Positions 1-10,240 of a stretch of DNA of 64,000 nucleotides are shown here, piece by piece. This DNA comes from FEN-1219 sp036563665 (GTDB lineage: Bacteria; Pseudomonadota; Gammaproteobacteria; Steroidobacterales; Rariloculaceae): contig DATCLY010000075.1 of the NCBI GenBank assembly GCA_036563665.1, positions 1-64,000 on the forward strand, written 5' to 3'. The position numbers and the translations under genes were made by a program. The notes under the pieces were generated by a model. It saw only the letters and a list, made by a program, of their open reading frames with translations. It searched no databases and was not told the origin of the DNA. The first letter of the stretch is position 1; each line of letters begins with the position of its first letter.

Positions 1-1286
1 AGCTGCCATTGACCGAGCTCGGCATCGATACCGGCCGTGAAGGCGCGCGTGGTGTTCTGGGTGAATTCGATGTCCGTCCAGTCGGCGAAGCTGGACATTC
101 GGTGAAAAGTGAAGGAGGTGATGCCGGCCGCGTCCATCGCAGCGCCGATCGACGGCGGCAAGAAGGCGTTGTCGCGATATATCGTGGCCTGGGTGCCGAA
201 AGGCGTATACAGGCGCAGCTCCGAGACCTCGTACTCCGCCATCGCCCGGCCGTATAGGCCTTGTAAGTAGGCCGTCACGTTGTCGGAGAGCTCGTAGTCG
301 AAGAGCACGAATGCGCCGCTTCGCGACTGCTCGGGATAGAGCTCGTTCTCGACGATCGGGTTCACACCGTCCCCTCCCGACTGGGCGAACGGCGGATCGA
401 CCAGCGTGCCGGGCTCGAACGGCGCCGGCGTGCCGTCCTCTCGAAACTTCGTGCCGGCCAGCGGCCCCGATGGGATCAGGCCGCCGTAAGTGAACAACGT
501 CGTGCGCACGTTCGGAACGGTGATTTCCGCGGGCGGGCCACCGGATGGGTTCTCGATCTCGGCCCAGCTCTGGAACCAGTCACGCTTGTCCCAGCCGAAT
601 ACGCCGTCCGCTTGGAAGTGGTCGCCCGACAGCAGAAAGTGTCCGCGCTCGCCCACGTCGAATCCGCCGAGGAGCGACACCTCGTAATTTTCGCCGTCGC
701 CGCGGGACGTCTGGCCTCCGCGAACGTCCGCCTCGAATCCCGTGTAGTCCCGGTTCAGAATGAAGTTCGCCACGCCGGCAACGGCGTCCGATCCGTAGGC
801 CGCGGACGCGCCTCCGGTAACGACTTCCACGCGTTCGATGGCCGCCTCGGGGAACACGTTGATGTTCACGCCGCCCTGCTGGCCGGCGGACACCATTCGG
901 CGTCCGTTCAGCAGCACCAGCATGCGGCTCGACCCGAGCCCGCGCAGGTTCAGGAAACTCTGGCCGGCATCGGTGTTGAACGCCCCGCCGTTCGCGGGCA
1001 GATGATTCGCGAGAAACTGGGGCATCGTTGCGACGGCCTCGACGAGCTGACCGGGAGCCAGCATCTCGAGCTCATCGGCTCCAACGGCCGTGACCGGCGT
1101 GGGCGTCGACATTCCATCGCGCCGAATGCGCGTGCCGGTCACCATCACCTCCTCGATGGGAGAGCCCTCTTGCCGCGCCTGCTGCGCCTCGGCGCGCTGC
1201 GAGATAGCGAGCGACGACGCCAGCGCGGTGGCGACCGCTGTCGCGACCAGGTGCAACGATGAGACGAGCGACGCGTTCCTGTTCAC
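1..1286 (-). CDS. TonB-dependent receptor, N-terminal part (runs off the window)
   Basis: About 428 residues are visible; the C-terminal part of the barrel lies beyond position 1. The GTG start at 1286 has a strong ribosome site (AAAGGGGGGA) a few bases upstream. A signal peptide ending near AEA-QQ is followed by EEVMVTGTRIRRDG, the usual opening of the plug domain in SusC-like/OAR-like TonB receptors (the plug covers about residues 40-160, with LRGLGSSRMLVLLNGRR and the GGASAAYGSDAVAGVANFIL stretch typical of this class). The family transports large or scarce substrates across the outer membrane using TonB energy. The gene lies 121 bp downstream of, and in the same direction as, three exported DUF6152-type genes and may be co-transcribed with them. 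The substrate cannot be told from sequence. Confidence 0.93.
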   Translation of the reverse strand, partial: MNRNASLVSSLHLVATAVATALASSLAISQRAEAQQARQEGSPIEEVMVTGTRIRRDGMSTPTPVTAVGADELEMLAPGQLVEAVATMPQFLANHLPANGGAFNTDAGQSFLNLRGLGSSRMLVLLNGRRMVSAGQQGGVNINVFPEAAIERVEVVTGGASAAYGSDAVAGVANFILNRDYTGFEADVRGGQTSRGDGENYEVSLLGGFDVGERGHFLLSGDHFQADGVFGWDKRDWFQSWAEIENPSGGPPAEITVPNVRTTLFTYGGLIPSGPLAGTKFREDGTPAPFEPGTLVDPPFAQSGGDGVNPIVENELYPEQSRSGAFVLFDYELSDNVTAYLQGLYGRAMAEYEVSELRLYTPFGTQATIYRDNAFLPPSIGAAMDAAGITSFTFHRMSSFADWTDIEFTQNTTRAFTAGIDAELGQWQ

Positions 1287-1407
1287 TTGAATCCCCCCTT
1301 TCTTGCTTTTCGAACGCTTTGCTGTCCTGCCGAGCTCACGGCACGCCGGTCGCGGCGGCCCCTCCCCCTCGCGACCGCGTCCGACGCCCCTCGCGAGTTG
1401 CGCGACG

Positions 1408-2532
1408 TCAGCGCTCGAAGTGCTCTTCGAGGCGTCCGCTCTCCCAGAGATCGAGGTAGTAGCTGTCGGGATCGCAGGAGGGTTGCTCCAAGATCTCGAT
1501 GGCGTCGTTTCTGGCGGAGCCGCGCACTCGCACCAGCGGCGCCGTGTAATACGGGTCGTAAATCGTCATCGTCCGGTCGATCGTCAGCCGGTCGTCGCTC
1601 GGCTCCCACCGCTCCACGATGCGCGTGCCTTCTCCGGACATCGGAAGGCCAGAGCCATCGAGCCAACCCGGCAGGAGATGCGTGGTCTCGATCACGAGCA
1701 CGTCCCCCTCCCAGCGACCGACGGAGAACCCAAGCGAGCTGGCAGGCCAATCCTCGGGTGGCTCGCGTCCATCCATGTAGATGCGACGCGGCAAGTTGTG
1801 CTCCTCGTGAATGATGACGTAGTGGCTGCCGGCATCGAGGATCTCCATGTCGTACGGCGAGCCGAAGAGTCGGGGCAGCCCCGGCGAAAGGCACCGCAAA
1901 GACGGATCGTCGAAATGCGTGGCGGCTTCGAAGAGCCGGCGGCCTTCTTCCGTGAATGGCGTCGGCTTCGGCTCCAGATCGTCGACCGTTACCCGGAACT
2001 CGTAGCTGTTGTCCCACGCACCGGTGATGTCGACGGGATGGCTGCCGTTCGACCCGCCATAGCCGTAGTTCTTGCTGGGGTCGGCGTTGACGCGATTTCG
2101 GTCGGAGGAGCGAGCAGTGCGCGCTTCGCCATAGAGAACGACGCCGGACGCGTCTTCGATCCGCCTGACGTAGAGTTTCCTCGCCTGGTTGCGCCCGAGT
2201 GACCCGCTGGCCCTGATCCGGTCACCCACCTGGAGTGTGTGTTCGTCGAATCCGCGGCTGCGCAGCGCCGTCACGCTGGCCATCTGCAGCTCCCACTCCA
2301 CGGTCGAGCCATCCTCGGCGACGACGTCCACGCGGTAGCGCACGTGCGGATTGGAGAACCACACTCGCGTTACCACTCCATCGACCTCGCCGACGGCGTC
2401 CGCATCGAACTCGGCGGAAAAGGAATGGTGCGCCGCCGCGAATGGAGCGTCGATCAGCGTCAGCATGAGCGCGGCCGCTGCGGTCGCCATGCCTGGCGGC
2501 AAGCGACGCGCAGACGGAGGCGTGCCCTGCAT
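1408..2532 (-). CDS. Exported DUF6152-type protein fused to a second conserved domain
   Basis: This 374-residue exported protein has a signal peptide ending just before AHHSF. The first domain (about residues 30-125) carries the HHSF...EFD start and the GVVTRVWFSNPH segment seen in DUF6152 (OB-like fold, function unknown). The second domain (about 165-374) matches the neighbouring 2532-3251 gene, sharing SVGRWEGDVLVIET. The start is chosen at the ATG that shares one base with the upstream stop (TGATG), which indicates translational coupling. It is the last of three genes in a row and precedes the TonB receptor. The biochemical role is unknown; the location implies a periplasmic protein. Confidence 0.8.
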   Translation of the reverse strand: MQGTPPSARRLPPGMATAAAALMLTLIDAPFAAAHHSFSAEFDADAVGEVDGVVTRVWFSNPHVRYRVDVVAEDGSTVEWELQMASVTALRSRGFDEHTLQVGDRIRASGSLGRNQARKLYVRRIEDASGVVLYGEARTARSSDRNRVNADPSKNYGYGGSNGSHPVDITGAWDNSYEFRVTVDDLEPKPTPFTEEGRRLFEAATHFDDPSLRCLSPGLPRLFGSPYDMEILDAGSHYVIIHEEHNLPRRIYMDGREPPEDWPASSLGFSVGRWEGDVLVIETTHLLPGWLDGSGLPMSGEGTRIVERWEPSDDRLTIDRTMTIYDPYYTAPLVRVRGSARNDAIEILEQPSCDPDSYYLDLWESGRLEEHFER

Positions 2533-3251
2533 CACTCCGCCTCGTTCCGCTCGTTTCGCTTCAGGTACCGGTCGTAGCTCGCGGCTTCGGGCTCGCACCC
2601 CCATTCGAGGATCTCCGAGTCGAGACGATGGAAACCGTACGTAACGACGAGATCGCGCGCGTAGTAGACGGGGTCGTGATGCGCGACGACGACCTCGAGC
2701 TCGTCGCCGGTCGCCGTGAATCGTTCCTCGGTGCGCATCTGAGCCGATTGGGGCAGACCGGGCACGCCGAGCGTGTCGAGCACCCCGGCCTGCACGCCGG
2801 CAGTCTCGACGACCAACGTCTCGCCCTCATAGCGGCCGACGGATCGTCCCAGATGCGGGTGGTCGGGCACCGTCGGGGGAGCCGTCTCGACCGTGAGCGA
2901 AGGATCGAGCGGCACCCGCCGCCTCACGTCCATGAACTCGTAGTTGATCTCCACGTAGTCATCGTGCTGCCTGATCTCGAAAGGTGGAGACGGCGTGTGC
3001 ATGATGTTCGTGAAGCTCACGGGGATGCAGTAGTTGTCGCCGTCGTCGATCAGCGGCTCGTAGGCGTCGAGGGCCGCTTGGCCGGCGGGCGTGAGATGCA
3101 GGTCATCGGGCACCTCCGACCCCGTGAACAACCAGACACCGTCGAGGTCGGATCGGCTCTGCCCGAACGCCAGCGCCGCCGCGTGAAGTGTCAGCACGAG
3201 CCCGATGCCGACCGCCGCTCCATTGCTTGCGCCCGACATTCGCAGCCTCAT
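2532..3251 (-). CDS. Exported conserved hypothetical protein, paralogous to the C-terminal half of the downstream gene
   Basis: This is a 239-residue protein with an N-terminal signal peptide (cleavage probably after AFGQS). It has no DUF6152 domain, but its body matches the second domain of the 1408-2532 product: SVGRYEGETLVVET, a DPVYYARDLVV segment against DPYYTAPLVRV, and a conserved Cys near each end (YCIPVS and WGCEPE). The start at 3251 overlaps the upstream stop by four bases (ATGA). The function is not known. The split and fused versions sitting side by side suggest that the two domains work together in the periplasm. Confidence 0.75.
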   Translation of the reverse strand: MRLRMSGASNGAAVGIGLVLTLHAAALAFGQSRSDLDGVWLFTGSEVPDDLHLTPAGQAALDAYEPLIDDGDNYCIPVSFTNIMHTPSPPFEIRQHDDYVEINYEFMDVRRRVPLDPSLTVETAPPTVPDHPHLGRSVGRYEGETLVVETAGVQAGVLDTLGVPGLPQSAQMRTEERFTATGDELEVVVAHHDPVYYARDLVVTYGFHRLDSEILEWGCEPEAASYDRYLKRNERNEAE

Positions 3252-3730
3252 TCGCCGCTGGCCTCCGGGCACCTGAACTCGGAAGAGTTGACGACCGCTT
3301 CGCGGAACTCGCGAAAGCCGCAGTCCCGGAAGATGGATCCGTCGGCAAGCACCGCCTGAACGAAGAAGCCGACTCGGTCGAGGTGCCGGCTAGGCCATAC
3401 CGTAATGGTCACCTCGTCGCCTACCTTGATCCGATCGAGGTCGACCTTCCTGCGCACCAACGCGTTGCGGTCCGACCACTCGATCAGCCACTCTTCGGTC
3501 GTGCCATCCTCGGCCGGAACGGCTAGCACGTACTGCGAGTGCGGATTGCGGAGATGGACCGCGGTGATCGTCCCCTTGACCTCCACGGTCCTGCGGTTGT
3601 CGAAGTTCGCGGCCACGGAGTGGTGCGCGAACGTGGTATGCGCGGCGAGCGCCAAGACCGCCGCAAAGAGGAAGCCGATGGCAGCGGACGTCCTCCGCAA
3701 CGGTGTTCTCGTCAGCAACGTGACATTCAT
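3248..3730 (-). CDS. Exported DUF6152 family protein
   Basis: This 160-residue protein is the first gene of the group. The ATG at 3730 has a clear ribosome site (AAGGAG, 6 bases away), preferred over the longer in-frame option at 3784. The signal peptide ends at TTFA-HHS, and the mature protein begins with the HHSVAANFD motif of DUF6152, followed by KGTITAVHLRNPHSQY and a predicted beta-rich domain. A C-terminal Cys pair (about residues 136 and 153) may form a disulfide. The function is unknown. The gene is translationally coupled to the next two genes. Confidence 0.8.
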   Translation of the reverse strand: MNVTLLTRTPLRRTSAAIGFLFAAVLALAAHTTFAHHSVAANFDNRRTVEVKGTITAVHLRNPHSQYVLAVPAEDGTTEEWLIEWSDRNALVRRKVDLDRIKVGDEVTITVWPSRHLDRVGFFVQAVLADGSIFRDCGFREFREAVVNSSEFRCPEASGE

Positions 3731-3947
3731 GCGATCTCCTTCAAGGCCGGCACCGCCGTCGCGTGGCCGCCGTCGATCGGTCACACGATCCCTTCATCAC
3801 GCTACGGCCGGCGACTCGGCGAGTGCAATTCAAAACGGTCGCCGGGCAATGCAAAGCAGGGGCCGTCAGGCACGTGGCATACCGAGCCCGGGACGCGGTC
3901 GTGCAGCTATACTTCTCCGAGGCCGGTTGCCCAGGTCGCATCGCGAC

Positions 3948-4856
3948 ATGCAGCTTCACGGCGTATCGTGTCCATCGCTGAGCCGGGCAGGCCGGCGACA
4001 CCGCCGGCCGACCGTCGGGTTTCTCGTGCTTGCGTGGCTCGTCGTCAGCGCAGCCGCGGCTCAACAGCCTGCGGACGAGGACTGGATCCCCCTCCTCAAC
4101 GGTCGCGACTTGAGCGGCTGGACGGTCAAGATCCGGGGACGCGAGGTCGGCGACGACCCCGCACGTACGTTTCGAATGGTCGACGGGCTACTCACCGTCG
4201 CCTATGACGGCTACGACGAATTCGGGCTGCGCTTCGGGCACATCTTCTACGCAGAGCCGTTCTCGCACTATCGGCTGCGCGTGGAGTACCGCTTCGTGGG
4301 CGAGCACGCACCAGGCGCGCCCGACTGGGCCGTCCGCAACAGCGGCGTAATGCTCCACTCACAGGCGCCCGAGACAATGGGGCTCGACCAGGACTTCCCC
4401 ATTTCCGTCGAGTTTCAGTTCCTCGGTGGCCTGAGCGACGGCCGGCCGCGGCCGACCGGGAACGTGTGCTCGCCGGGCACCCGGATCGTCTACCGCGGGA
4501 CGCCCGACGAGAGCCACTGCATCACGTCGAGCGGCCCGACGCTCCACGGCGACCAGTGGGTGGTGGCCGAAGCGCTCGTGCTGGGCGACGAGAGGATCGC
4601 GCACTACGTGAACGGCGAGCCGGTGATCGAGTACGGCGGCACCACGTTCGGCGGCGGCGTCGTCTCGGGCCACCGCCCGGAGATGAAGCCCGACGGTGAG
4701 CCGCTCGCGTCGGGCTACATCGCCCTTCAGAGCGAGGGTCATCCGATACAGTTTCGTCGCGTGGAGCTGTTGAACCTGAAGGGCTGCACCGACCCGCGCG
4801 CGCGCAACTTCAAGCCCTACTACGTGCAGGCGGACAACGCGACCTGCCGGTATTGA
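3948..4856 (+). CDS. Exported DUF1080 (3-keto-disaccharide hydrolase-like) protein
   Basis: This is a 302-residue exported protein. The signal peptide ends near AAAAQQP. The mature part starts with WIPLLNGRDLSGWTVKIRG, the hallmark opening of the DUF1080/3-keto-disaccharide hydrolase family, a concanavalin-like jelly roll (about residues 45-275). Family members bind or cleave carbohydrate derivatives. The C-terminus carries a Cys-containing tail (GCTDPRARNFK...NATCRY) after the jelly roll. The start at 3948 is the only ATG that gives a complete signal peptide. The gene is transcribed divergently from the DUF6152 group; the 217 bp between them must hold both promoters, but I could not single out convincing boxes. 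Confidence 0.85.
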   Translation: MQLHGVSCPSLSRAGRRHRRPTVGFLVLAWLVVSAAAAQQPADEDWIPLLNGRDLSGWTVKIRGREVGDDPARTFRMVDGLLTVAYDGYDEFGLRFGHIFYAEPFSHYRLRVEYRFVGEHAPGAPDWAVRNSGVMLHSQAPETMGLDQDFPISVEFQFLGGLSDGRPRPTGNVCSPGTRIVYRGTPDESHCITSSGPTLHGDQWVVAEALVLGDERIAHYVNGEPVIEYGGTTFGGGVVSGHRPEMKPDGEPLASGYIALQSEGHPIQFRRVELLNLKGCTDPRARNFKPYYVQADNATCRY

Positions 4857-5032
4857 GAAGCGCGCCACGGGACGTGTCGCGACTTGCGGTCGCTCTAACA
4901 GTTCTACATACGCAACATTAGCGCGACGGGCACGACTATCTCCACATTGTGGGGGGACGTCCGACACGAGGATCGCGAGCCGCCTTCGCAGCTCGATGCG
5001 GGCGAGTCGTCGCCTCGATGGACCGGCGTAAA

Positions 5033-5108
<76 letters not shown>

Positions 5109-5147
5109 GTCTTCGGCAGGGCTTCGCGGGGGCCGCGAAGGGCGACT

Positions 5148-5177
5148 ATTAGAGCCAGCGGGTCGCAGACGAGTCAA
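5148..5177 (-). promoter_or_regulatory. Predicted sigma-70 promoter for tRNA-Phe
   Basis: On the minus strand, a -35 box TTGACT (5172-5177) and a -10 box TCTAAT (5148-5153) are separated by 18 bp. Each differs from consensus by one base. Initiation would fall about 35 bp before the tRNA 5' end. Confidence 0.6.
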
Positions 5178-5271
5178 GCAGCCCACGGCGCCCGCCGCCG
5201 CTTTTGACACCGGCGGGACGCGCCGCTAGCCTCGGAGTCCGGCCACGGATCGACCCGAGCGGGGTGACGCG

Positions 5272-6543
5272 ATGGCGTCCGTACTGCGCGACAACGCGCC
5301 GGCGGCGGGCAAGGAAGAGCTCGCGGCACGGTACCGGCGAGTCCGCGAGGCGACGCTGCGGCTCACGGAGCCGCTTGCGCCCGAGGACCAGGTCGTGCAG
5401 GTGATGCCCGAGACCAGTCCCACCAAGTGGCACCTCGCGCACACCACGTGGTTCTTCGAGCGCTTCTGCCTGGGCCCGCACCTGCCGGGCTACTGGCCCG
5501 TGGACCCGCGCTACGACCGGCTGTTCAACTCCTATTACTACACCGTCGGCGAGATGCACCCGCGCCCGCGGCGCGGCCTGCTCAGTCGGCCGACGGTGGC
5601 CGAGATTCGGGAGTATCGCGCCCGCGTGGACGACGCCATGGAGCGCCTCATGGCGGAGCGCGGCGACGACGAGGCGATCGCGGCGCTCGTCACGCTCGGC
5701 TTGAACCACGAGCAGCAGCATCAGGAACTGCTGCTCACCGACATCAAGCAGGTGTTCCTCGTGAACCCGCTCGGGCCCGCGTACTCGTTCCTGCCCCACC
5801 CGCCGAGCCGCCCGGCGCCGCCGCTCGAGTTCGTGGCGCGGCCCGGGGGCGTCTTCGAGATCGGGGCCGACGGCCGCGAGTTCTGCTTCGACAACGAGAC
5901 GCCGCGCCACCAGGTGCTGGTCCGCGAGCACGCGCTCGCCAACCGGCTCGTCACCAACGGCGAGTACCGCGCGTTCATCGAGGACGGCGGCTACCGGAAA
6001 CCCGAGCTCTGGCTCGCCGACGGCTGGAGCAAGATCCGGGAAGCGGGTTGGAACCGGCCGCTCTGCTGGTCCGAGGATCTCGACCGCGAGTTCACGCTAG
6101 CCGGCTGGCGCCCGATCGACGAGCACGCGCCCGTCTGCCACGTGAGCTACTACGAGGCGGATGCGTTCGCGCGCTGGGCCGGGGCGCGGCTGCCCACGGA
6201 GGCCGAGTGGGAGCTCGCGGCGGCGCCGACGCGCGTCGACGGCAACCTGCTCGATAGCGGGCTCATGCATCCGGCCGCGGCAGGCGATGCGGGCGCACCC
6301 ATCCGGCAGCTCTGGGGCGAAGTGTGGGAGTGGTGCGCGTCGAGCTATGCGCCGTATCCGGGCTTCAAGCCGCTCGCGGGGTCGCTCGGCGAATACAACG
6401 GCAAGTTCATGTGCAACCAAATGGTCGTGCGCGGCGGGTCGTGCGTGACGTGGGCGGACCATCTGCGGGCGACGTATCGGAGCTTCTTTTATCCCTGGGA
6501 TCGGTGGCAATTCTTGGGATTTCGGTTGGCCAGGGATGGGTAA
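5272..6543 (+). CDS. egtB: Ergothioneine biosynthesis protein EgtB (iron-dependent sulfoxide synthase)
   Basis: This is a 423-residue cytoplasmic enzyme that joins a sulfur donor (cysteine or gamma-glutamylcysteine) to hercynine with O2, using non-haem Fe(II). The N-terminal DinB-like domain has the metal ligands: a His in KWHLAH (about residue 54) and the HX3HXE motif NHEQQHQE (His146, His150). The C-terminal half is the FGE-sulfatase domain (about 185-420), with RLPTEAEWELA and VWEWCASS, ending in YRSFFYPWDRWQFLGFRLA. It lies 156 bp upstream of egtD, with a REP-like element between them. No egtA or egtC is visible, so the two-gene form of the pathway is likely. Confidence 0.95.
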   Translation: MASVLRDNAPAAGKEELAARYRRVREATLRLTEPLAPEDQVVQVMPETSPTKWHLAHTTWFFERFCLGPHLPGYWPVDPRYDRLFNSYYYTVGEMHPRPRRGLLSRPTVAEIREYRARVDDAMERLMAERGDDEAIAALVTLGLNHEQQHQELLLTDIKQVFLVNPLGPAYSFLPHPPSRPAPPLEFVARPGGVFEIGADGREFCFDNETPRHQVLVREHALANRLVTNGEYRAFIEDGGYRKPELWLADGWSKIREAGWNRPLCWSEDLDREFTLAGWRPIDEHAPVCHVSYYEADAFARWAGARLPTEAEWELAAAPTRVDGNLLDSGLMHPAAAGDAGAPIRQLWGEVWEWCASSYAPYPGFKPLAGSLGEYNGKFMCNQMVVRGGSCVTWADHLRATYRSFFYPWDRWQFLGFRLARDG

Positions 6544-6558
6544 ACGGACGAACGAGAA

Positions 6559-6585
6559 GATCGCGGCTGGAAAGCCGCTCCCACC
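6559..6585 (+). repeat. REP-like palindromic repeat, single copy
   Basis: This is one copy of the dispersed element whose core is GCGGCTGGAAAGCCGCTCCC, here in the forward orientation in the egtB-egtD gap. GCGGCT and AGCCGC form an imperfect stem around GGAA. The copies elsewhere are listed separately. Confidence 0.85.
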
Positions 6586-6699
6586 GGGCCATTACCGGTA
6601 GCAGCGGAACTTCGGGCCATCTCTTCGTTTGGCGGCGCGCTGCCCTCGAGTCGTGGCGCGGGTCTTGCAGAAGAGCGGCCTCGCAACGGGAGGGAGCCG

Positions 6700-7677
6700 A
6701 TGGCAAGACGACATGCCGCGCTGGCGGTGGCGAACGAGCGCGCGCCGAGCCTTCGTGATGACCTGGCGGAGATCCTGGCGGGTCTCACGGCGCCGCAGAA
6801 GCACATCTCGTCGAAGTACTTCTACGACCGGCACGGCTCGGAGCTCTTCGATCTGATCTGCACCCTCCCGGAGTACTACCCCACCCGCACGGAGCTCGCG
6901 ATCATGCGGCGGCACGCCGACGAGATCCGCGCGCTCGTGGGGCCGCGAGCGTCCATCATCGAGCTCGGCGCGGGCTCGAACACGAAGGTGCGGCGCCTGC
7001 TCGACTGCCTCGAGCAGCCCGCGGCGTACGTGCCCGTGGACATCTCCCCCGATTACCTCGTCGCGCAGGCCGCCGAGCTTGCGCACGACTACCCGGGGCT
7101 GCACGTGCAGCCGGTGTTCGCGGACTTCACGCGGCCGTTCGAGCTGCCCAGGCATCCGGTGGAGCCGGCGCGCAACCTCGTGTTCTTCCCGGGGTCCACC
7201 ATCGGCAACTTCTCCCGCGAGCGGGCGCTCGAGCTGCTGCGCGTGATGGTTGCGCAGGCGAAGCAGGGCGGCGCGCTCCTGATCGGCGTGGACCTCCGGA
7301 AGGATCCGGCCATCCTGCATGCGGCTTACAACGACTCCGCCGGCGTGACGGCCGCCTTCAACCTGAACGTGCTGCGCCGCTTCAACCGCGAGCTCGACGC
7401 CACCTTCGATCTCGATGCGTTCCGCCACTCCGCCGTGTACGACGAGGCCGAGGGCCGCATCGAGATGCGCCTCGTGAGCAAGCGCGGGCAGAGCGCGCGG
7501 CTCGCCGGCGTGCCCCTGCACTTCGCGTGGGGCGAGCACATCGTCACGGAGCACTCGCACAAGTACTCGGTGGACGAGTTTCGCGCCCTCGCCGCGCGGG
7601 CGGGCTTCGAGCCCGTGCGCACGTGGACGGACGAGGACGGGCTCTTCAGCGTGCACTTCCTCACCGCTACGGCCTAG
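6700..7677 (+). CDS. egtD: L-histidine N-alpha-methyltransferase EgtD
   Basis: This 325-residue SAM-dependent enzyme trimethylates histidine to hercynine, the first step of ergothioneine synthesis. It shows the family signature SKYFYDRHGSELFD and LPEYYPTRTE (about residues 38-66), the SAM-binding loop ELGAGSNTK (88-96), PVDISPDYL, and FFPGSTIGNF. It ends with the DGLFSVHFL strand typical of EgtD. The ATG at 6700 lies shortly after a GGGAGCCG ribosome-site-like stretch. The position just after egtB fits a shared pathway. Confidence 0.96.
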   Translation: MARRHAALAVANERAPSLRDDLAEILAGLTAPQKHISSKYFYDRHGSELFDLICTLPEYYPTRTELAIMRRHADEIRALVGPRASIIELGAGSNTKVRRLLDCLEQPAAYVPVDISPDYLVAQAAELAHDYPGLHVQPVFADFTRPFELPRHPVEPARNLVFFPGSTIGNFSRERALELLRVMVAQAKQGGALLIGVDLRKDPAILHAAYNDSAGVTAAFNLNVLRRFNRELDATFDLDAFRHSAVYDEAEGRIEMRLVSKRGQSARLAGVPLHFAWGEHIVTEHSHKYSVDEFRALAARAGFEPVRTWTDEDGLFSVHFLTATA

Positions 7678-7746
7678 CGCCCGGGGCGACGCTTATGTCC
7701 CGAGAAGGCTGAAAAACGGCCGCGGCTCGGCTTATCATCCCGAGCC

Positions 7747-9693
<1,947 letters not shown>

Positions 9694-9696
9694 GAA

Positions 9697-9763
9697 ATCG
9701 CGGCTGGAAAGCCGCTCCCACTGGCTTCGTTCGGGCCCGCGGGAGCGCCTCTCCAGCGCGGCC
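9697..9763. repeat. REP-like palindrome pair after acs
   Basis: A near-perfect forward copy (9697-9721) is followed by a diverged inverted copy (about 9739-9763). Together they can form a long hairpin between the acs stop and the convergent broken gene. It could also act as a transcription barrier. Confidence 0.75.
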
Positions 9764-9767
9764 TTCG

Positions 9768-10218
9768 CTAGTTGCCGAACGTGAACGGCATCCGGAACGT
9801 GATGTCCGTGTCCGACGCGTCGCCCGTGGTGCCCACGCCGAAGGCGAGGTTCAGCGGCGCGCCGTTCTGCAGCCGCAGCGAGTAGCCGACCAGCAGCTTC
9901 CCCACGGTCACGTCCGAGCCCACGATGTCCTGCACGGCCGCCGTTTCGATGAAGGTCTTCGAGAAGCGGTCGAGCTGCCGCCCCGCATCTCCTCCAGGCT
10001 GCGCGCGCGGGCGATCAGCAGATCGAGCTCGCGCCGCTGGCGGTCGATCTCCTCGAGCTGCCAGGATCTGCCGGTAGCGTTCGTTGATCGCCTCGAGCTC
10101 GGCGTCGATCGCGGCCGGCGAGCGCAGCGCCTCGGCGTGCGCCCCGGCCGGCCGGAGGGCGAGCGGCAGCGCAGGCCAGCCACCCGAAGCCAATGACCGA
10201 TCGATTCGTTCGATTCAT
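9768..10218 (-). pseudogene. Broken gene for an exported coiled-coil protein (about 147 aa if repaired)
   Basis: The coding signal runs through all three minus frames. It starts at the ATG at 10218 with a GGGAGG ribosome site and a signal-peptide-like start (MNRTNRSVIGFGWLACAA). It moves to another frame near 10163-10180 (coiled coil AIDAELEAINERYRQIL), to a third near 10058-10064 (QLEEIDRQRRELDLLIARA), and returns near 9978-9984 for the end (DRFSKTFIETAAVQDIVGSD to MPFTFGN). Each joint can be repaired by one base, two of them within short G or C runs. Either the gene is decayed or the consensus is wrong here. No function is recognised. It lies 22 bp downstream of another broken exported-protein gene. 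Confidence 0.6.
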
Positions 10219-10240
10219 GTCTCCCTCCCTGAGGCCGCCG

